NCBI RefSeq assembly: GCF_020742175.1 | Contig: NZ_DYXM01000149.1 | Span: 1-6,634 of the forward strand | Length of the DNA stretch: 6,634 nt | Direction: 5' to 3' | Source: Dietzia timorensis | Lineage (GTDB): Bacteria; Actinomycetota; Actinomycetes; Mycobacteriales; Mycobacteriaceae | In this document: one piece after another, positions 5,401 to 6,634 of the stretch | How positions within the stretch are numbered: the stretch's first letter is position 1 | How the letters are laid out: the number at the start of each line of letters is the position of its first letter | Made by a program: the position numbers and the translations under genes | The notes under the pieces: model-generated | Told to the model about the DNA's origin: nothing | Seen by the model: the letters and a program-made list of their open reading frames with translations, nothing else | The model's database searches: none

Positions 5401-6634
5401 CGAGGAGCCGGGTGAATTCACGCGCACCCTGGACTCGGCGAGGGACGGCGAGTTCCGCCCGCTGCTGAGCGTGCGGGCCCGCGCCGGCGGAGCGCTCGAC
5501 GCGCTGCTCGCCGCCGGTCGCGACGAGCTCACCGCGAGCGGGGACGCCGACGTCGACGATCCGCTCGGCAACGCGCTGGCCGCCGTCGACGGGGACCCTG
5601 GCACCGCGTGGCGCGCGCCGCAGTCCGTCGCCGACGAGAAAGAGAAGGCGAAGGCCGAAGGTATGGGCGCGGATGCCGGTCCAGATGCCGGGTCGAAGGG
5701 GGCCGAGCTGCGTGTCGCTCTGCCCGAGCGCGGCCGCATCGGATCGGTGCGGATCTGGCCCACGGCGGCGGTAAACGGGGCGCGACCGGAAGTCGTCGAG
5801 ATCGAAATCGGCGACCGCACCGAGCGCGTCGACCTCACCGACACCGCGCCCGAATCCGATGGCTCGTGGATCCTCGACATCCCCGACGCCACGGCTTCGG
5901 AGGTCACCATCCGCGTGCTCGAGTATTCGACCGTGCGCAACGATGCCGGCTCCGGCTTCACCGCCCGCCCGCCGGCGATCGGGGACGTACGCCTGCTCGG
6001 CACGGACGGGCTCCCGCTCGCCCGGCCACTCGGCACCGGCGACGAGCCGCTGCGCGTGCCGTGCTCGGAGGGCCCCGTGGTCCGTGTTCGAGACGCACAG
6101 GGCGCGCTCGTGTCCGAAACGCGCATGACGGTGACGACCACGGTCGACGCGCTGCGCCGCGGCGAGCCCGTCCTCGCCGCGCCGTGCGGCAACGAGCCGG
6201 CGCGAGTGCCGGCGGGCGAGGCGACCGTGACGGTCGACCCGGGCCCCGCGCTGAGCGTCGACGGGCTCGAGTTGTCTCCGGCCTCGGCACGCGCGGGCGA
6301 TCCGGCCCTCGGCGAGGCCGCGCAGGACCGCGCGGACACCGTGGTCGAGGAGAACGGGCCTTCGCGGCGAGTTCTCGAGCTGACCACGCGCACCGGCGAC
6401 GCGGGAACCCTGCTCGTCGTTCCGCAGTCGTACAACACCGGATGGAACGCGCGCCTGGTCACCGCCGACGGCGACTCGGAACTCACACCGATCCCTGTCG
6501 GCGGCTGGCAGCAGGGCTGGATTCTTCCTGCCGGGGTCGACGCGGGCGCGAAGATCGTCATGGATTTTCCGCTCGACGGCTACTACCGCGCAGCCCTCTC
6601 CACCGGTCCGTTCGCGCTGGCCCTGGTGTTGTGG
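2492..6634 (+). CDS. aftD: Alpha-(1->3)-arabinofuranosyltransferase AftD (3' end cut by window edge)
   Basis: This is a polytopic GT-C glycosyltransferase that adds alpha-(1->3)-linked arabinofuranose branches to arabinogalactan and lipoarabinomannan from decaprenyl-phospho-arabinose, on the periplasmic face. The 1381 codons have no stop, and M. tuberculosis AftD is about 1400 aa, so only the final membrane segment(s) and tail are missing. About ten membrane segments lie in residues 16-450. The first external loop carries SDTKYDLLVDP (D41, D45, D49), the place GT-C enzymes keep their catalytic acid. Family signatures include GQVQNQSYGYFFP (68-80), NAHKWEPVLRLP (from 382) and DEPIQPL (from 500). 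Residues 455-1365 are extracytoplasmic and include two discoidin/F5-8-like carbohydrate-binding motifs, ALADRDERTTWHS (795-807) and VDGDPGTAW (1032-1040). Four cysteines (C940, C962, C1191, C1232) could form two disulphides. SYNTGW (1313-1318) precedes the closing helix. GTG 2492 is the first start after the in-frame TAA at 2483. Its Shine-Dalgarno is poor, so translation is probably coupled to the DUF2613 gene. Insertions rich in Ala, Gly and charged residues occur at about 659-690 and 1048-1070. Confidence 0.97.
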   Translation, partial: MASPALQKSAPRLRGLADFVLAFPAFLLVVGLQSPGKIVSDTKYDLLVDPVGFLSRSLHIWTDESFSGQVQNQSYGYFFPQGAFFAAGQLAHVPPWITERLWWALALTIGFTGIYRLARAFGIGRTPWQILGAVAYVGAPKVLTSLGTISSEIWPMMLAPWVVLAIHKGLTSRWTPRRAGAGAALAVALMGAVNAVATVAACLPALLWLLTSRPNRTWRRLAGWWVGLTALVSIWWIVPLFVLGSVAPPFLDYIESAGVTSRWSALVEVLRGSSSWVPYISPNVGANEQVVATPLVIIATVVVAGAGLIGLAWPGAAQRGAAARPEDRAIAHRGRLTLIAGVGLLLLTAAYAIPGPDWITPSFPFAGAVQDFLDGAGAPLRNAHKWEPVLRLPLVLAAIYFFTRAAGRLPRGAGWRPHALRLERIERYPGLAGVCAIVLALVLALTPVWRGELAANGPHDAPAEHWSEAADWLATNAADSRALVAPGSSFGVQVWGTSRDEPIQPLAESPWAVRDSIPLQPAPAIRALDSVQRVFDSGRPSPGLSATLTNQGIGYVVVRSDLVPQTGGTRPALVHQALRESGGFTPVARFGDPQGAAPIVGKTATATVDSGLRPQVPSIVIYRVGSATDLTPYSVPLDQVPQVSGGPEALARLDDFAAMRPGAAAGSGEGAGAEPTTRLLAKDAEAAGAAGAEGMGTSAVIGTDTPGLRETDFGRASQSTSALRTPGQERTTLSPRLDYAARIDPDDGEQPDPGADDSESSLTHVRWRGGSISASSSAGAADEPGPVAQGEGVAALADRDERTTWHSRGGDGAFGQSVRVDFDAPRDRLVLTVQTPDSDELAGSPVVRVKVETDTGSTVASITPGEPSTIALPTGASTFAEVTAVATESGTRGFDFAISELGLRSGGEDVTPRREVYVPPSGRQVLGWSLGTQYPGRSACMPEAGRIAGPGGRPGPEAATACEDGFAVAGEEPGEFTRTLDSARDGEFRPLLSVRARAGGALDALLAAGRDELTASGDADVDDPLGNALAAVDGDPGTAWRAPQSVADEKEKAKAEGMGADAGPDAGSKGAELRVALPERGRIGSVRIWPTAAVNGARPEVVEIEIGDRTERVDLTDTAPESDGSWILDIPDATASEVTIRVLEYSTVRNDAGSGFTARPPAIGDVRLLGTDGLPLARPLGTGDEPLRVPCSEGPVVRVRDAQGALVSETRMTVTTTVDALRRGEPVLAAPCGNEPARVPAGEATVTVDPGPALSVDGLELSPASARAGDPALGEAAQDRADTVVEENGPSRRVLELTTRTGDAGTLLVVPQSYNTGWNARLVTADGDSELTPIPVGGWQQGWILPAGVDAGAKIVMDFPLDGYYRAALSTGPFALALVLW

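Noticed and set aside
5239..6561. A 440-codon minus-strand open frame, Ser/Thr/Pro-rich, that could look like a mucin-like secreted protein
   Set aside because: It is the antisense image of Asp-, Glu- and Gly-rich aftD codons (GAC, GAG, GGC), with no signal peptide at its start and no Shine-Dalgarno. The sense strand carries conserved AftD motifs throughout.

Overview
The window (about 6.6 kb, GC-rich) looks like chromosome of a mycolic-acid-containing actinobacterium (order Mycobacteriales/Corynebacteriales; the genus cannot be fixed from this stretch). The main evidence is a nearly complete AftD, an arabinofuranosyltransferase of the arabinogalactan/lipoarabinomannan cell wall that is confined to this group. 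It is preceded by its usual small DUF2613 partner gene. I identified proteins by reading the translations and comparing them with family members from memory; no database was searched.

Layout. On the minus strand, reading right to left, are a TetR-family repressor gene (1985 down to 1293) and then, 80 bases downstream, a FadD6-type long/very-long-chain acyl-CoA synthetase gene. The latter starts at a TTG at 1212 and runs off the left edge, so its C-terminal third is missing. On the plus strand, reading away from tetR, are a 56-codon membrane/secreted DUF2613 gene (2315-2485) and, six bases later in the same frame, aftD (2492 to beyond the right edge; 1381 codons present with no stop). The 329-base divergent intergenic region (1986-2314) holds both outward promoters. 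It contains a TTAC-N6-GTAA inverted repeat beside an AT-rich patch, which could be a TetR operator, and an extended -10-like element upstream of the DUF2613 gene.

How the genes work together. The DUF2613-aftD pair builds terminal alpha-(1->3)-arabinofuranose branches on cell-wall arabinan from decaprenyl-phospho-arabinose on the outer face of the membrane. The TetR-fadD pair activates fatty acids to acyl-CoA, probably under control of the TetR protein. From memory, M. tuberculosis has the same aftD/DUF2613/TetR neighbourhood (Rv0236c, Rv0236A, Rv0238) with lpqI between. Here lpqI is absent and a fadD6-like gene follows tetR. Lipid activation and arabinan assembly therefore share one divergent control region, which is the most interesting contextual point. 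I see no mobile elements, CRISPR arrays, RNA genes or evidence of an undescribed system. The large antisense open frames are high-GC coding shadows.
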